This document shows, one piece after another, positions 18,901 through 25,167 of a DNA stretch of 42,439 nucleotides. Origin of the DNA: Acidovorax sp. HMWF029 (GTDB lineage Bacteria > Pseudomonadota > Gammaproteobacteria > Burkholderiales > Burkholderiaceae_C); assembly GCF_003060895.1 (NCBI RefSeq), contig NZ_QAIH01000214.1:6222-48660 (forward strand). The letters run 5' to 3'. Each line of letters opens with the position of its first letter. Position 1 is the stretch's first letter. Position numbers and translations under genes: made by a program. The notes beneath the pieces were generated by a model. It did not search any database and had not been told where the DNA came from. It saw only the letters and a program-made list of their open reading frames with translations.

Positions 18901-18990
18901 CACCGTGAGTTCGCCGGTGCGGATGTCCAGATCCAGGTTCTTGAGGTTGTGCTGGCGTGCGCCGCGGATACGGATCAGTCCCTGGGTCAT
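12961..18990 (-). CDS. uvrA: Double-length UvrA (two fused UvrA units, four ABC ATPase modules)
   Basis: 2009 residues, about twice a normal UvrA. Four Walker A motifs are visible near residues 33, 717, 1094 and 1688 (GPSGSGKSS, GVSGSGKSS, GVSGSGKST twice) and four ABC signatures LSGGEVQR/LSGGEAQR near 565, 909, 1484 and 1889. Zinc-finger type Cys pairs occur in both halves (CPTCGGSGF/CPDCDG near 815-840; CPSCEGAGV/CETCHG near 1799-1823). Each half also has a UvrB-binding-like segment, so this is a tandem fusion. UvrA dimers recognise bulky DNA lesions and load UvrB; here an intramolecular pseudo-dimer is likely. Long UvrA paralogues are known in proteobacteria, often besides a standard uvrA. 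Residues about 190-223 and 267-287 are encoded by dispersed repeats. ATG at 18990 gives the canonical MTQGLIRIRGARQHNLKN start. Confidence 0.93.
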   Translation of the reverse strand: MTQGLIRIRGARQHNLKNLDLDIRTGELTVVTGPSGSGKSSLVFDTLYAEGQRRYVETFSAYARQFLDRMDKPAVDKVEGVPPAIAIDQTNPVRSSRSTVGTMTELNDHLKLLFARAGQLFDKQTAQPVRHDTPETIYAELQQRSAAAGDPRIVLTFPVELPANTSAEQVEQWLSASGFTKVQAEREEARPTGPRTSAAPGRPKQASAPAGGSEPHAVGSVGAVKVLDVVADRFRLGNAEKARVIEAIEVALKRGTGRLNVYVIPQAVQPEPVEGRDSVSTSSMRTEAAALTPELWRFSTGLHCPDSDLRYSDPIPSAFSFNSAVGACDSCRGFGRVIGVDYGLVIPNDKLTLRAGAIKTIQTPAWQEAQDDLMRHAEAAGIPRDTPWYKLTDDQKKWVIHGAPGYKDGQWSKQWYGIKRFFEYLESKAYKMHIRVLLSKYRSYTPCPTCAGARLKTESLLWRMGRKEDADAVLEPGKRFMPEGVQWSREQLEALPGLCLHDLMLLPIDRLRAFFARMQLPVGDDAKGGDAQALKLLHEEITTRLKYLCDVGIGYLTLDRQSRTLSGGEVQRINLTTALGTSLVNTLFVLDEPSIGLHPRDMHRITEAMLRLRDAGNTLVVVEHDPAVMLAADRMIDMGPGPGRLGGQIVFDGTTADLRKADTLTGAYLGGRKQVGFGFKRMVTESTPRLILEGAREHNLQNVSVEFPLQRLVTVTGVSGSGKSSLIQDVLAPALLRHFGKATDTPGAHDRLLGADHLSDVVFVDQSPIGKTARSNPVSYVGAWDSIRELFAVAPLSKQRSYTAAKFSFNSGDGRCPTCGGSGFEHVEMQFLSDVYLRCPDCDGKRYRPEILEITIERGGRTLNVADVLALTVAEAAAVFANDRDVIRALQPIVDVGLEYVALGQPVPTLSGGEAQRLKLAGFLAEAAKTAAKSRQAVARKGTLFLFDEPTTGLHFDDIAKLMRALRKLIDVGHSLIVIEHNLDVIRASDWLIDLGPEGGYAGGLIVAEGTPEDVRAHATSHTGQALRDYELALGVGGHSVHEKAAVLRKKELLGQEGRAQEAKNAIEIVNAKEHNLKNLSVDIPRGKFNVVTGVSGSGKSTLAFDILFNEGQRRYLESLNAYARSIVQPAGRPEVDAVYGIPPTVAIEQRLSRGGRKSTVGTTTEVWHFLRLLYVKLGTQHCIHDGAAVQPQTPESIAAQLLTQFRGQHIGLLAPLVMNRKGVYTELADWARPRGYTHLRVDGNFLPTTNFPRIDRFKEHTIELPVASLDVSPENEAQLRTALADALTHGKGVVHVLSGITGLREAMEGGQPTAGIGTLQAFSTKRACPVCATSYAELDPRLFSYNSKHGWCPDCVGTGVKLTKDQRKVFDDSVQGDKEKGREQTFAEPEVEDLADTACPTCSGTRLNVTARAVKFAGVGITDIAALSVTDVRRWVETLRVEGGMTAREADIARDLVPEIQSRLEFLEEVGLGYLTLDRGAPTLSGGEAQRIRLAAQLGSNLQGVCYVLDEPTIGLHARDNQILLNALHKLGDKGNTLVVVEHDEDTIRRADHIIDIGPSAGKRGGRLVAQGSVADITGAEDSQTGRYLLHAMKHPLQLRRSMAPGEVSAEATAAFAQVEAAAPTGRQSAAVKKRAAQAASLAADALTEAKERAAMRWLTVHGAQLHNLQNVTATVPLHRLVAVTGVSGSGKSTLARDVLLANVQAWVQQRSTKAGRDAMDAGKAPPLVGCTGLSGFESIDRVLEVDQTPIGKTPRSCPATYIGFWDTIRKLFAETLEAKARGYAAGRFSFNTGEGRCPSCEGAGVRTIEMSFLPDVKVPCETCHGARFNPETLAVTWRGKSIGDVLQMEVDEAVGFFATMPSIAHPLQLLQDVGLGYLTLGQPSPTLSGGEAQRIKLVTELTKVRDEVGRRGQKAPHTLYVLDEPTVGLHMADVDKLIRVLHRLVDGGHSVIVIEHDLDVIAEADWILDLGPEGGGAGGRIVAAATPEDVVAAGTHTGKALAPVLAR
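18132..18191. repeat. Palindromic repeat inside uvrA, in frame
   Basis: Imperfect inverted repeat: left arm begins CCGTTCGCATTGAGCTTGTC, right arm read from the other strand begins CCGTTCAGCCTGAGCCTGTC. This is the widely dispersed proteobacterial element whose translation gives QPEPVEG or LSLSK-type peptides. Here it encodes about residues 267-287 of UvrA (VQPEPVEG ... VSTSSMRTE) without breaking the frame. Confidence 0.8.
18322..18425. repeat. GC-rich dispersed repeat inside uvrA, in frame
   Basis: Contains the palindrome GCCCCCCGCGGGGGC and the block CTTGGGGCGGCCCGGC followed by GGCCCCG, composition unlike the surrounding coding sequence. It resembles a common intergenic repeat of Comamonadaceae. 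Here it encodes about residues 190-223 of UvrA (GPRTSAAPGRPKQASAPAGG ... EPHAVGS), a Pro/Ala/Gly-rich stretch between UvrB-binding-domain segments. Confidence 0.65.
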
Positions 18991-19497
18991 GGAAGCAGTC
19001 TTTTTCGAGGGTGAGGCGGAACATTCTAGGGACGACCGGTGCACTGCGTGTGCCCCAGGCGATTACCCCCGCAGGGCGGTGCGACGGAGTTTGACAACGC
19101 ACAAAACCCACGCATCAAAGGGTTTTTCACCCGGATAAATCCCTTTGGCTCTTGCGGGGCATGCGTTTAGACTGGCCAGGGCGTGTCACCATTCAACTCC
19201 CCCACGCGCAGGCCGCGCAATGCGGATGGATGCGCGAAGCGGGGTGGCGCCTATAGAGTTGTTTGTGGGCAGGCCACGCGACAAAGCAGAATCCGCATTG
19301 CGCAGCCAGCCCGAAGGGAAAGCCACCCAGGCCAAGCATTGCGTCGTTGCCCTCCGCTTGTGTAGCCAATCTACGCAGCCCTCGGGGCGCCTAGCACTGC
19401 GTGGCCTGGCTGGCTTGCTGGCTTTAGCATGGGGGAATTCAACGGTGACGCGCCCTAGCTCACCCCGACGACAAGACACCAGCAAGAGGAGACAGCC
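18991..19497. other. 507-base intergenic region with inverted repeats between uvrA and the binding-protein pair
   Basis: Divergent intergenic region. CAAAGGG at 19116-19122 pairs with CCCTTTG at 19141-19147. GCGCAATGCGGAT at 19215-19227 is repeated exactly inverted at 19291-19303. A third imperfect pair is CCAGGCCAAGCATTGCG at 19327-19343 against CACTGCGTGGCCTGG at 19395-19409. A TTGACA hexamer at 19091 has no convincing -10 partner. No gene was seen. The nested inverted repeats suggest a dispersed non-coding element. Confidence 0.55.
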
Positions 19498-20613
19498 ATG
19501 AAGCAATGGCAAACACTGTGGGCCGGTCTGGCCCTGGCCCTTTCCGTGGGCGGTACCAGCCATGCCCAGATCCTGATCGGCCAGACCGCCGGGTTTTCCG
19601 GCCAGGTGGCAGCCGGGGTGAAGGAGACCACGGACGGTGCCCGGCTATACATTGACGCCATCAATGCCAAGGGTGGTGTGAACGGACAGAAGATAGAGCT
19701 CACCTCGCTCGACGACAAGTTCGACCCCAAGCTCGCCGCCGAAAACGCGCGCAAATTGATCGAGGAGCAGAACGTGGCGGCCATGTTCCTCACACGCGGC
19801 ACTCCGCACACCGAGGCCATCATTCCGCTGCTCGAAAAACATGGGGTGGCACTGGTAGCACCCTCCACTGGCGCCATGGTGCTGCACCAGCCGGTACGCA
19901 AGTACATCTTCAATGTGCGGGCAACTTACCAACGTGAGGCCGAGAAGGCCATGACCCACCTGGCCTCCATGGGCATTACACGGATTGCGCTGGTATACGC
20001 CGATGACAGTTTTGGTGCCGATGGCATTGCAGGTGCCCAGAAGGGTCTGGCCTCTGCCAAGCTCACGCCGGTGGTGGTGGAAAAGTTCGATCGCGCCAAA
20101 CCCGACTTCCCCCCCATTGCCGCCAAGATCGCCAAGGCCGACACCCAAGCGGTGCTGATGGTGGCTTCGGGCTCGGCGGTGGTGGATGCTGGCAATGCCC
20201 TGCGCACCGCAGGCTCTGCGGCGCAGCTCGTGACGCTCTCCAACAACGCCTCGGGCGGCTTTATCAAAAGCCTTGGTACCAATGCGCGTGGCGTGATCGT
20301 GACCCAGGTCTACCCCAACGAACGCGCCGTGACCTTCCCCATGGTCAAGGAGGCCCAGGAGCTGGCGAAGGCCAAGGGCCTGACAGAAATCAGCCCCGCC
20401 ATGCTGGAAGGCTTTGCCGCCGCCAAGGTGCTTGTGGAGGGCCTCAAGCGCGCCGGCCCCAAGCCCGGTCGCGACAAGATCCACGCCGCACTGGAGAGCA
20501 TCAAGAAGTTCGACCTGGGAGGACTGGAAGTGAACTACGGCCCGGATGACCACACGGGCCTGGACTTCGCGGACCTGTCCATCATCGGAACGGACGGCAA
20601 GTTCAGACGTTAA
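19498..20613 (+). CDS. ABC-type branched-chain amino acid/amide substrate-binding protein, copy 1
   Basis: 371 residues. Signal peptide MKQWQTLWAGLALALSVGG ... SHA is followed by the mature start QILIGQTAGFSGQVA, the usual opening of the Leu/Ile/Val-binding (Peripla_BP_6) family. Family motifs include the AINAKGGVNGQKIEL block, PLLEKHGVALVAPSTGA and FGADGIAGAQ. ATG at 19498 has a strong GAGGAG six bases upstream. It is followed after 121 bases by a paralogue about 60 percent identical by eye without gaps. No permease or ATPase is adjacent, so it either serves a transporter encoded elsewhere or acts as a sensor. Ligand unknown. Confidence 0.93.
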   Translation: MKQWQTLWAGLALALSVGGTSHAQILIGQTAGFSGQVAAGVKETTDGARLYIDAINAKGGVNGQKIELTSLDDKFDPKLAAENARKLIEEQNVAAMFLTRGTPHTEAIIPLLEKHGVALVAPSTGAMVLHQPVRKYIFNVRATYQREAEKAMTHLASMGITRIALVYADDSFGADGIAGAQKGLASAKLTPVVVEKFDRAKPDFPPIAAKIAKADTQAVLMVASGSAVVDAGNALRTAGSAAQLVTLSNNASGGFIKSLGTNARGVIVTQVYPNERAVTFPMVKEAQELAKAKGLTEISPAMLEGFAAAKVLVEGLKRAGPKPGRDKIHAALESIKKFDLGGLEVNYGPDDHTGLDFADLSIIGTDGKFRR

Positions 20614-20734
20614 AACCCCGGGTCTGGCAGCGCCTCCATGGGCCTCTGCCAGCCCCAGTCGCCTACGCGTTTTTACAGTTGCCCCGCCGGTGGCCGTGCC
20701 TACACTCGGGCACTCCATACGCAGGAGACAACCC

Positions 20735-21853
20735 ATGAAGATCATTGGCCGAGCCAGCACGCTCTGCACTCTATTGGCCGCCCTCGGGATCGGCTCCGCA
20801 CACGCCCAGCTACTCATCGGCCAAAGCGTAGGCATCACCGGTTCGGCAGCAGCCACGGTAGCCGAGTCCATGCAAGGCGCGGCACTGTACATCGACCACA
20901 TCAATGCCAAAGGCGGCGTGGGGGGTCAAAAGGTCGAAGTGATCTCTCTGGACGACAAGTTCGACCCCAAGCTCACACAACAAAACACCAAGACGCTGAT
21001 CGAGGAAAAAGGCGTGGTAGGCCTGTTCATGACGCGCGGCACGCCCCACACGCAGGGCATCATGCCGCTGCTGGAGCAACACGGTGTGCCACTGGTCGGC
21101 CCATCCACCGGGGCCATGGTGCTGCACCAGCCCGTACCCAAATACGTCTTCAACGTGCGGGCCCCCTACCAACGCGAGGTGGAAAAGGCCATCACCCACC
21201 TCCACACTCTGGGCATCAAACGCATTGGCGTTGTGCATGTGGACGACACGTTTGGCGCCGATGGCCTCGCGGGTGCGCAATCCGGGTTCAAGGCCAACCA
21301 GCTGGACGCCCTTTTTATTGAAAAGTTTGACCGCGCCAAGCCCGACTACAGCGCGATAGCGCCCCGGGTGGCGCAAAAGCAGCCGCAGGCTGTGGTCTTC
21401 ATTGGCACCGGTGCGGCAGTGGTAGACGGCATCAAGGCACTGCGTGCTGCTGGCGTCAACGGGCAAATCGTTACGCTGTCCAACAACGCCTCGGGCGGCT
21501 TCGTGAAACTGCTGGGTGACCACGCCCGGGGTGTGGTGGTCACGCAGGTTTTTCCGTCGGAACGCTCGCTCAACTACCCCGTCGTCAAGGAGGCAATGGA
21601 ACTGGCGCGGGCCAAGAACATTTCCGACCTCACCCCGGCCATGGTGGAGGGGTTTGTGAGCGCCAAGGTCCTGGTGGAAGGCCTTAAGCGTGCAGGCCCC
21701 AAGCCTGACCGTGCCAAGCTGCACGCCGGGCTGGAAAGCATCAAGAAATGGGACCTGGGCGGGGTGGAACTGAGCTACAGCCCCACCGACCACAGTGGCC
21801 TGGTGTTTGCCGATCTTTCCATCATCGGGAGCGACGGGCGTTTCAAGCGCTGA
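20735..21853 (+). CDS. ABC-type branched-chain amino acid/amide substrate-binding protein, copy 2
   Basis: 372-residue tandem paralogue of the preceding gene: signal peptide MKIIGRASTLCTLLAALGIG ... AHA, mature start QLLIGQSVGITGSAA, and the same FDPKL, TRGTPHT, PSTGAMVLHQPV, FDRAKPD and TLSNNASGGF blocks. The start is ATG at 20735, with AGGAGA upstream; the frame is open further upstream into the previous gene's end but without similarity. Most differences fall in surface loops and in residues near the expected ligand cleft (for example RATYQRE versus RAPYQRE), so the two may bind related but different ligands. No terminator is obvious between the copies, so they are probably co-transcribed. 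Confidence 0.93.
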   Translation: MKIIGRASTLCTLLAALGIGSAHAQLLIGQSVGITGSAAATVAESMQGAALYIDHINAKGGVGGQKVEVISLDDKFDPKLTQQNTKTLIEEKGVVGLFMTRGTPHTQGIMPLLEQHGVPLVGPSTGAMVLHQPVPKYVFNVRAPYQREVEKAITHLHTLGIKRIGVVHVDDTFGADGLAGAQSGFKANQLDALFIEKFDRAKPDYSAIAPRVAQKQPQAVVFIGTGAAVVDGIKALRAAGVNGQIVTLSNNASGGFVKLLGDHARGVVVTQVFPSERSLNYPVVKEAMELARAKNISDLTPAMVEGFVSAKVLVEGLKRAGPKPDRAKLHAGLESIKKWDLGGVELSYSPTDHSGLVFADLSIIGSDGRFKR

Positions 21854-22058
21854 GGGCCTGCCCGGCGCAGGCAGCAGACCCCGTCAATGGCGCTGAGCAC
21901 TGGACCGCAGTCGAACAAACCAACTCGGCACAGTCGCCCGTGCCGCGCACACCCATGCCCCGGGAAGCGGGTCTTGTGGTCTGCAGCGCGCTGGGCGGGC
22001 TGTGTGTTACTTGCGCCCCAGGGGCTCAGGTATGTGACGGGTTGCGCATGCGCGGAGA

Positions 22059-22286
22059 TTACTTGGCTTCGCTGGCGCCGGATGCAGGCGTCGCAGCGGC
22101 AGGTGCAGCCGTCGTGGCAGCGGGTGCGGGTGCGGTTGGGGCCGCAGCCGACGCACCGGAGGCTGGTGTGTGCGAGGTGTCAGTACCGTGCTTTTCGCCA
22201 CCCATATCCAGGTTGCTGCCGCCCTTGATGATCACAAACATGGCCAGCGCCGCAAACACGATGAAACCGACCGCAATTTTCCACAT
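22059..22286 (-). CDS. Small single-pass membrane protein with Ala/Pro-rich tail
   Basis: 75 residues. One N-terminal hydrophobic helix (MWKIAVGFIVFAALAMFVII) is followed by a polar GGSNLDMGGEKHG segment and an Ala/Pro/Thr low-complexity tail ending GASEAK. GGAG lies seven bases before the ATG. The coding composition and ribosome site support a real gene, but no family is recognised. It is downstream of the MFS transporter on the same strand, separated by two hairpins, so it is either on a readthrough transcript or has a promoter in the short gap. Confidence 0.65.
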   Translation of the reverse strand: MWKIAVGFIVFAALAMFVIIKGGSNLDMGGEKHGTDTSHTPASGASAAAPTAPAPAATTAAPAAATPASGASEAK

Positions 22287-22318
22287 GGCAATTCTCCGTA
22301 ATTAAGGTTCACTTAAAG

Positions 22319-22346
22319 AAAGGCCTTCCGGTCACAGAAGGCCTTT
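22319..22346. terminator. Hairpin terminator candidate (possibly bidirectional)
   Basis: Perfect 10-bp stem AAAGGCCTTC - 8-base loop - GAAGGCCTTT, followed by TTTGATTAAAT on the plus strand and by TTTCTTTAAG on the minus strand. It lies downstream of the MFS gene and upstream of the small membrane protein, so it could end the MFS transcript or attenuate readthrough. The T-runs are short. Confidence 0.6.
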
Positions 22347-22356
22347 GATTAAATGC

Positions 22357-22374
22357 CCCGACCGTCTGGTCGGG
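22357..22374. repeat. Second hairpin behind the MFS gene
   Basis: CCCGACC-GTCT-GGTCGGG, a perfect 7-bp stem with a 4-base loop, 18 bases from the MFS stop codon. No T-run follows on either strand; it may stabilise the 3' end of the MFS mRNA. Confidence 0.45.
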
Positions 22375-22392
22375 ACGCTGCATTCAACCGGC

Positions 22393-24066
22393 TCAGTCGT
22401 TTGCGTAGATGTCGTTGTTCTTGGTTTCCCGTACGAAGATGAGGCCGATCACAAACGTGGCACTAGCGATCACGACGGGGTACCACAGGCCGTGATACAT
22501 GTTGCCGTTCTGGGCAACCATCGCAAACGCGATCGTAGGCATCAGGCCACCGAACCAGCCGTTACCGATGTGATACGGCAGCGACATAGAGGTGTAACGA
22601 ATGCGGGTCGGGAACATTTCCACCAGCATGGCAGCAATAGGGCCGTACACCATGGTCACATAGATCACCAGGATCGTGAGGATCACCACGATCATGACCT
22701 TGTCCATCTTGGCGGGGTCGGCCTTGGAGGGGTAGCCGGCAGCCTTCAGTGCCTCTGACACTTCCTTCTTGAAGGCGGCGATGCTCTTGACACTTTCCTC
22801 GTCGAACTTGCTGTTCACGACCTTGGCCGTGGGCGCGGCGATGACCTTGTCGCCGATCGTCACGGTCGAGGGGCCAGCGGCCGTGGCAGTCACGTTCTCG
22901 TAGCTCACCGAGTTCTGAGCCAGGAAGCGCTTGGCGATGTCGCAGGACTTGGTGAAGTCGATTTCGCGCGCCACGGGGTTGCCCTGGAACGAGCAGTCAC
23001 CAGCAGGTGCCGTCACGACGATCTTGTTCTTGGCCTGGGCCGCTGCGAGGTCAGGGTTCGCGGCGTTTGTCAGCATGCTGAACAGCGGGAAGTAAGTCAC
23101 CACGGCCAGCGCCATACCGGCCAGGATGATCGGTTTGCGGCCGATCTTGTCCGACAGCGTACCGAAGATCACGAAGAACGGTGTACCGATGAGGAGCGAC
23201 AAAGCCACCAGGATGTTGGCCGTGGCGCCGTCGACACGCAGCACGCTGGTCAGGAAGAACAGCGCGTAGAACTGACCCGAATACCAGACCACAGCCTGAC
23301 CCGCCACCAGGCCGAACAGGGCCAGCAGCACGATCTTCATGTTCTTCCACTGGCCGAAGGCTTCGGTCAGCGGGGCCTTGGAGGTCTTGCCCTCAGCCTT
23401 CATCTTCTGGAAGGCAGGGGATTCGTTCATCGACAAACGGATGTAGACCGAAATGCCCAGCATCACGATCGACAGGATGAACGGAACGCGCCAGCCCCAA
23501 TCGGCAAAGGCAGCCTCACCAATGATGGTGCGGGTACCCAGGATAACCATCAGCGACAGGAACAGGCCCAGCGTTGCCGTGGTTTGGATCCAAGCCGTGT
23601 AGGCACCGCGACGGCCATGGGGCGAGTGTTCTGCCACGTAGGTGGCCGCACCGCCGTACTCACCACCGAGGGCCAGACCCTGCAGCATGCGCAGGACGAT
23701 CAGGATGATGGGGGCTGCAACACCGATCGTGGCGTAGTTGGGCAGGATACCGACGATGAATGTCGATGCACCCATCAGAAGGATGGTCACCAGGAAGGTG
23801 TACTTGCGACCAATCATGTCCCCGAGGCGGCCAAACACCAGCGCACCGAATGGACGCACGATGAAGCCCGCAGCAAAAGCCAGCAGCGCAAAAATGAACG
23901 CGGCTTGCGGGTCCAGGCCCGAGAAGAACTGCTTGGCGATGATGGCTGCGAGCGAGCCGTACAGGTAAAAGTCGTACCACTCGAAAACGGTGCCGAGCGA
24001 AGATGCGAAGATGACCTTTCGCTCTTCGGCTGACATCGGCCGCGGTGCGGGATGAACGGTTGCCAT
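22393..24066 (-). CDS. MFS transporter of the metabolite:H+ symporter (MHS) type with a large inserted loop
   Basis: 557 residues. The MHS signature is clear: SSLGTVFEWYDFYLYGSLAA at helix 1, RPFGALVFGRLGDMIGRKYT in loop 2-3, GLALGGEYGGAATYVAEH at helix 4, and the second-half GTLSDKIGRKP. ProP, KgtP and ShiA belong here; the substrate (osmolyte, carboxylate or aromatic acid) cannot be read from sequence. Residues about 338-452 form a non-membrane insertion in the second half, with Cys at about 357 and 375 and a Lys/Ala-rich region, placed probably in the periplasm. Start ATG has AGGAG eight bases upstream. Two hairpins follow the stop. Confidence 0.92.
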   Translation of the reverse strand: MATVHPAPRPMSAEERKVIFASSLGTVFEWYDFYLYGSLAAIIAKQFFSGLDPQAAFIFALLAFAAGFIVRPFGALVFGRLGDMIGRKYTFLVTILLMGASTFIVGILPNYATIGVAAPIILIVLRMLQGLALGGEYGGAATYVAEHSPHGRRGAYTAWIQTTATLGLFLSLMVILGTRTIIGEAAFADWGWRVPFILSIVMLGISVYIRLSMNESPAFQKMKAEGKTSKAPLTEAFGQWKNMKIVLLALFGLVAGQAVVWYSGQFYALFFLTSVLRVDGATANILVALSLLIGTPFFVIFGTLSDKIGRKPIILAGMALAVVTYFPLFSMLTNAANPDLAAAQAKNKIVVTAPAGDCSFQGNPVAREIDFTKSCDIAKRFLAQNSVSYENVTATAAGPSTVTIGDKVIAAPTAKVVNSKFDEESVKSIAAFKKEVSEALKAAGYPSKADPAKMDKVMIVVILTILVIYVTMVYGPIAAMLVEMFPTRIRYTSMSLPYHIGNGWFGGLMPTIAFAMVAQNGNMYHGLWYPVVIASATFVIGLIFVRETKNNDIYAND

Positions 24067-24238
24067 GTGTGAGTCTCCTATTGGTTATTCAGACCGCACT
24101 GCGGCGGGCTGCACGCATTCTTGGAGATTGCACTGACCACGCTCTGACGCGAAACCAACAAGAGCTTTCATCAAACTGACCGCTCTCTGACAACTTAGGG
24201 TGAAACCCGCAGCACCTCTTTCAGCATCCGGAAACAGC

Positions 24239-24892
24239 TCAGGACTTCGCGGGTAAACCCGATGGGAGCTGACTGACAGCATTCCAGCCCGCTCCATCAA
24301 ACCAAGCGTCGCCCTCCAGATAGGCGCGCAGCATGGGCAGGCTGTCGAGCCCCCAGAAGACCTTGCCGTCCACCCCAAACGCAGGCACGCCAAACACGCC
24401 CGCTGCCTGCGCGGCCTCAGTGTTGGCGCGCAGCAGCGCCTTGGGGCCATCGCTGCTCGCGTCCTGCCCGGGGCGGATCTGCTCGGCCAGATCGGCCGCC
24501 AGTGCGGCAAGGCGTTCGGGGTCCAGCGCATCGTGCCCGCCCTGCCACACATGGCGCAGCACAGTGCCCGCCACATAGCGGTTGATGGAGCCATCGTCGC
24601 TGCAGGCCAGCGCCTGGCGCAGCAGGGGCAACGGGTTGAACGGGTGGCGCGCGGGCATCTGCAGTGGCGTGCCCTGCGCGTGGCCCAGCCAGGTCACGTG
24701 GCGGTAGGTCCAGGCACGCTTGGGCGCAATGCCCGCCGGGCCGGGGTTGGCATGCTGCTGCAGCAGCGCGCCCAGCAGCACCGGGCGGTATTCCACGCTG
24801 TAGCTCAGGTCCACCAGGGCCTCGGGCAGGCGCTCGAACGCCAGCCATGCATAGGGCGAAACAAAGTCCAGATAGAAGGTGATGTGCTTCAC
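24239..24892 (-). CDS. 2-hydroxychromene-2-carboxylate isomerase-like (DsbA/kappa-GST fold)
   Basis: 217 residues. It starts with HITFYLDFVSPYAWLAFERL, where the Ser replaces the DsbA Cys as in NahD-type isomerases and kappa GSTs, and has the cis-Pro region GVFGVPAFGVDGKVFWG near 170. By family it uses glutathione to isomerise 2-hydroxychromene-2-carboxylate; here, without naphthalene genes, the substrate is open. Start is GTG at 24892, which overlaps the upstream DUF1289 stop as GTGA, suggesting translational coupling. It is the last gene of the long minus-strand run; the MFS gene start is 172 bases away. Confidence 0.86.
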   Translation of the reverse strand: MKHITFYLDFVSPYAWLAFERLPEALVDLSYSVEYRPVLLGALLQQHANPGPAGIAPKRAWTYRHVTWLGHAQGTPLQMPARHPFNPLPLLRQALACSDDGSINRYVAGTVLRHVWQGGHDALDPERLAALAADLAEQIRPGQDASSDGPKALLRANTEAAQAAGVFGVPAFGVDGKVFWGLDSLPMLRAYLEGDAWFDGAGWNAVSQLPSGLPAKS

Positions 24893-25167
24893 GGCGACGA
24901 CTCCTCTTGCTGCTTCACGGGCTGGAGTGGAATGCCCGCACGGCCCAGCAGTTGCTCCCAGATGCCCCGGCGCAAGCTGCCGTCTGCGCGCGACCAGAGG
25001 CGGATCTCGTCCAGCGTGCGAAAGCAGCCTTCGCAGTGGCTGCGGTCGGGCGACATGCGGCACACCGAGATGCAGGGCGATGGCACCGGCTCTGTATTTT
25101 TAGGGTCAAAATGGCCGTCTGCGCGCAACTGATACGCGCGATCAGCTAGCAAATCTATAGCATTCAT
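24889..25167 (-). CDS. DUF1289 family small Cys protein with repeat-derived N terminus
   Basis: 92 residues. The DUF1289 core is PSPCISVCRMSPDRSHCEGC (about 29-48), followed by FRTLDEIRLWSR; four Cys suggest a metal site. Function unknown. Start ATG at 25167 overlaps the YbaK stop (ATGA). The first about 24 residues (MNAIDLLADRAYQLRADGHF then DPKN) are encoded by a palindromic repeat whose sequence recurs at 42124-42142, so the native N terminus has been replaced or extended. No other good start lies between the repeat and the core. Confidence 0.85.
   Translation of the reverse strand: MNAIDLLADRAYQLRADGHFDPKNTEPVPSPCISVCRMSPDRSHCEGCFRTLDEIRLWSRADGSLRRGIWEQLLGRAGIPLQPVKQQEESSP
25088..25167 (-). 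repeat. Palindromic dispersed element forming the start of the DUF1289 gene
   Basis: On the minus strand it runs from the ATG: GATTTGCTAGCTGATCGCGC, then GCGCGCAGACGGCCATTTT, then GACCCTAAAAAT. The 19-base GCGCGCAGACGGCCATTTT (25108-25126) is identical to 42124-42142. Arms around CTAGCTGATCGCGCG/TATCAGTTGCGCGC make it partly self-complementary. Confidence 0.8.

Noticed and set aside
12961-18990. Double UvrA as two genes joined by a sequencing error
   Set aside because: The linker is continuous and in frame, all four ATPase modules are intact, and long UvrA paralogues are known in proteobacteria.
19091-19119. Sigma70 promoter with TTGACA at 19091
   Set aside because: No acceptable -10 hexamer at 16-18 bases, and the next plus-strand gene is about 400 bases away.
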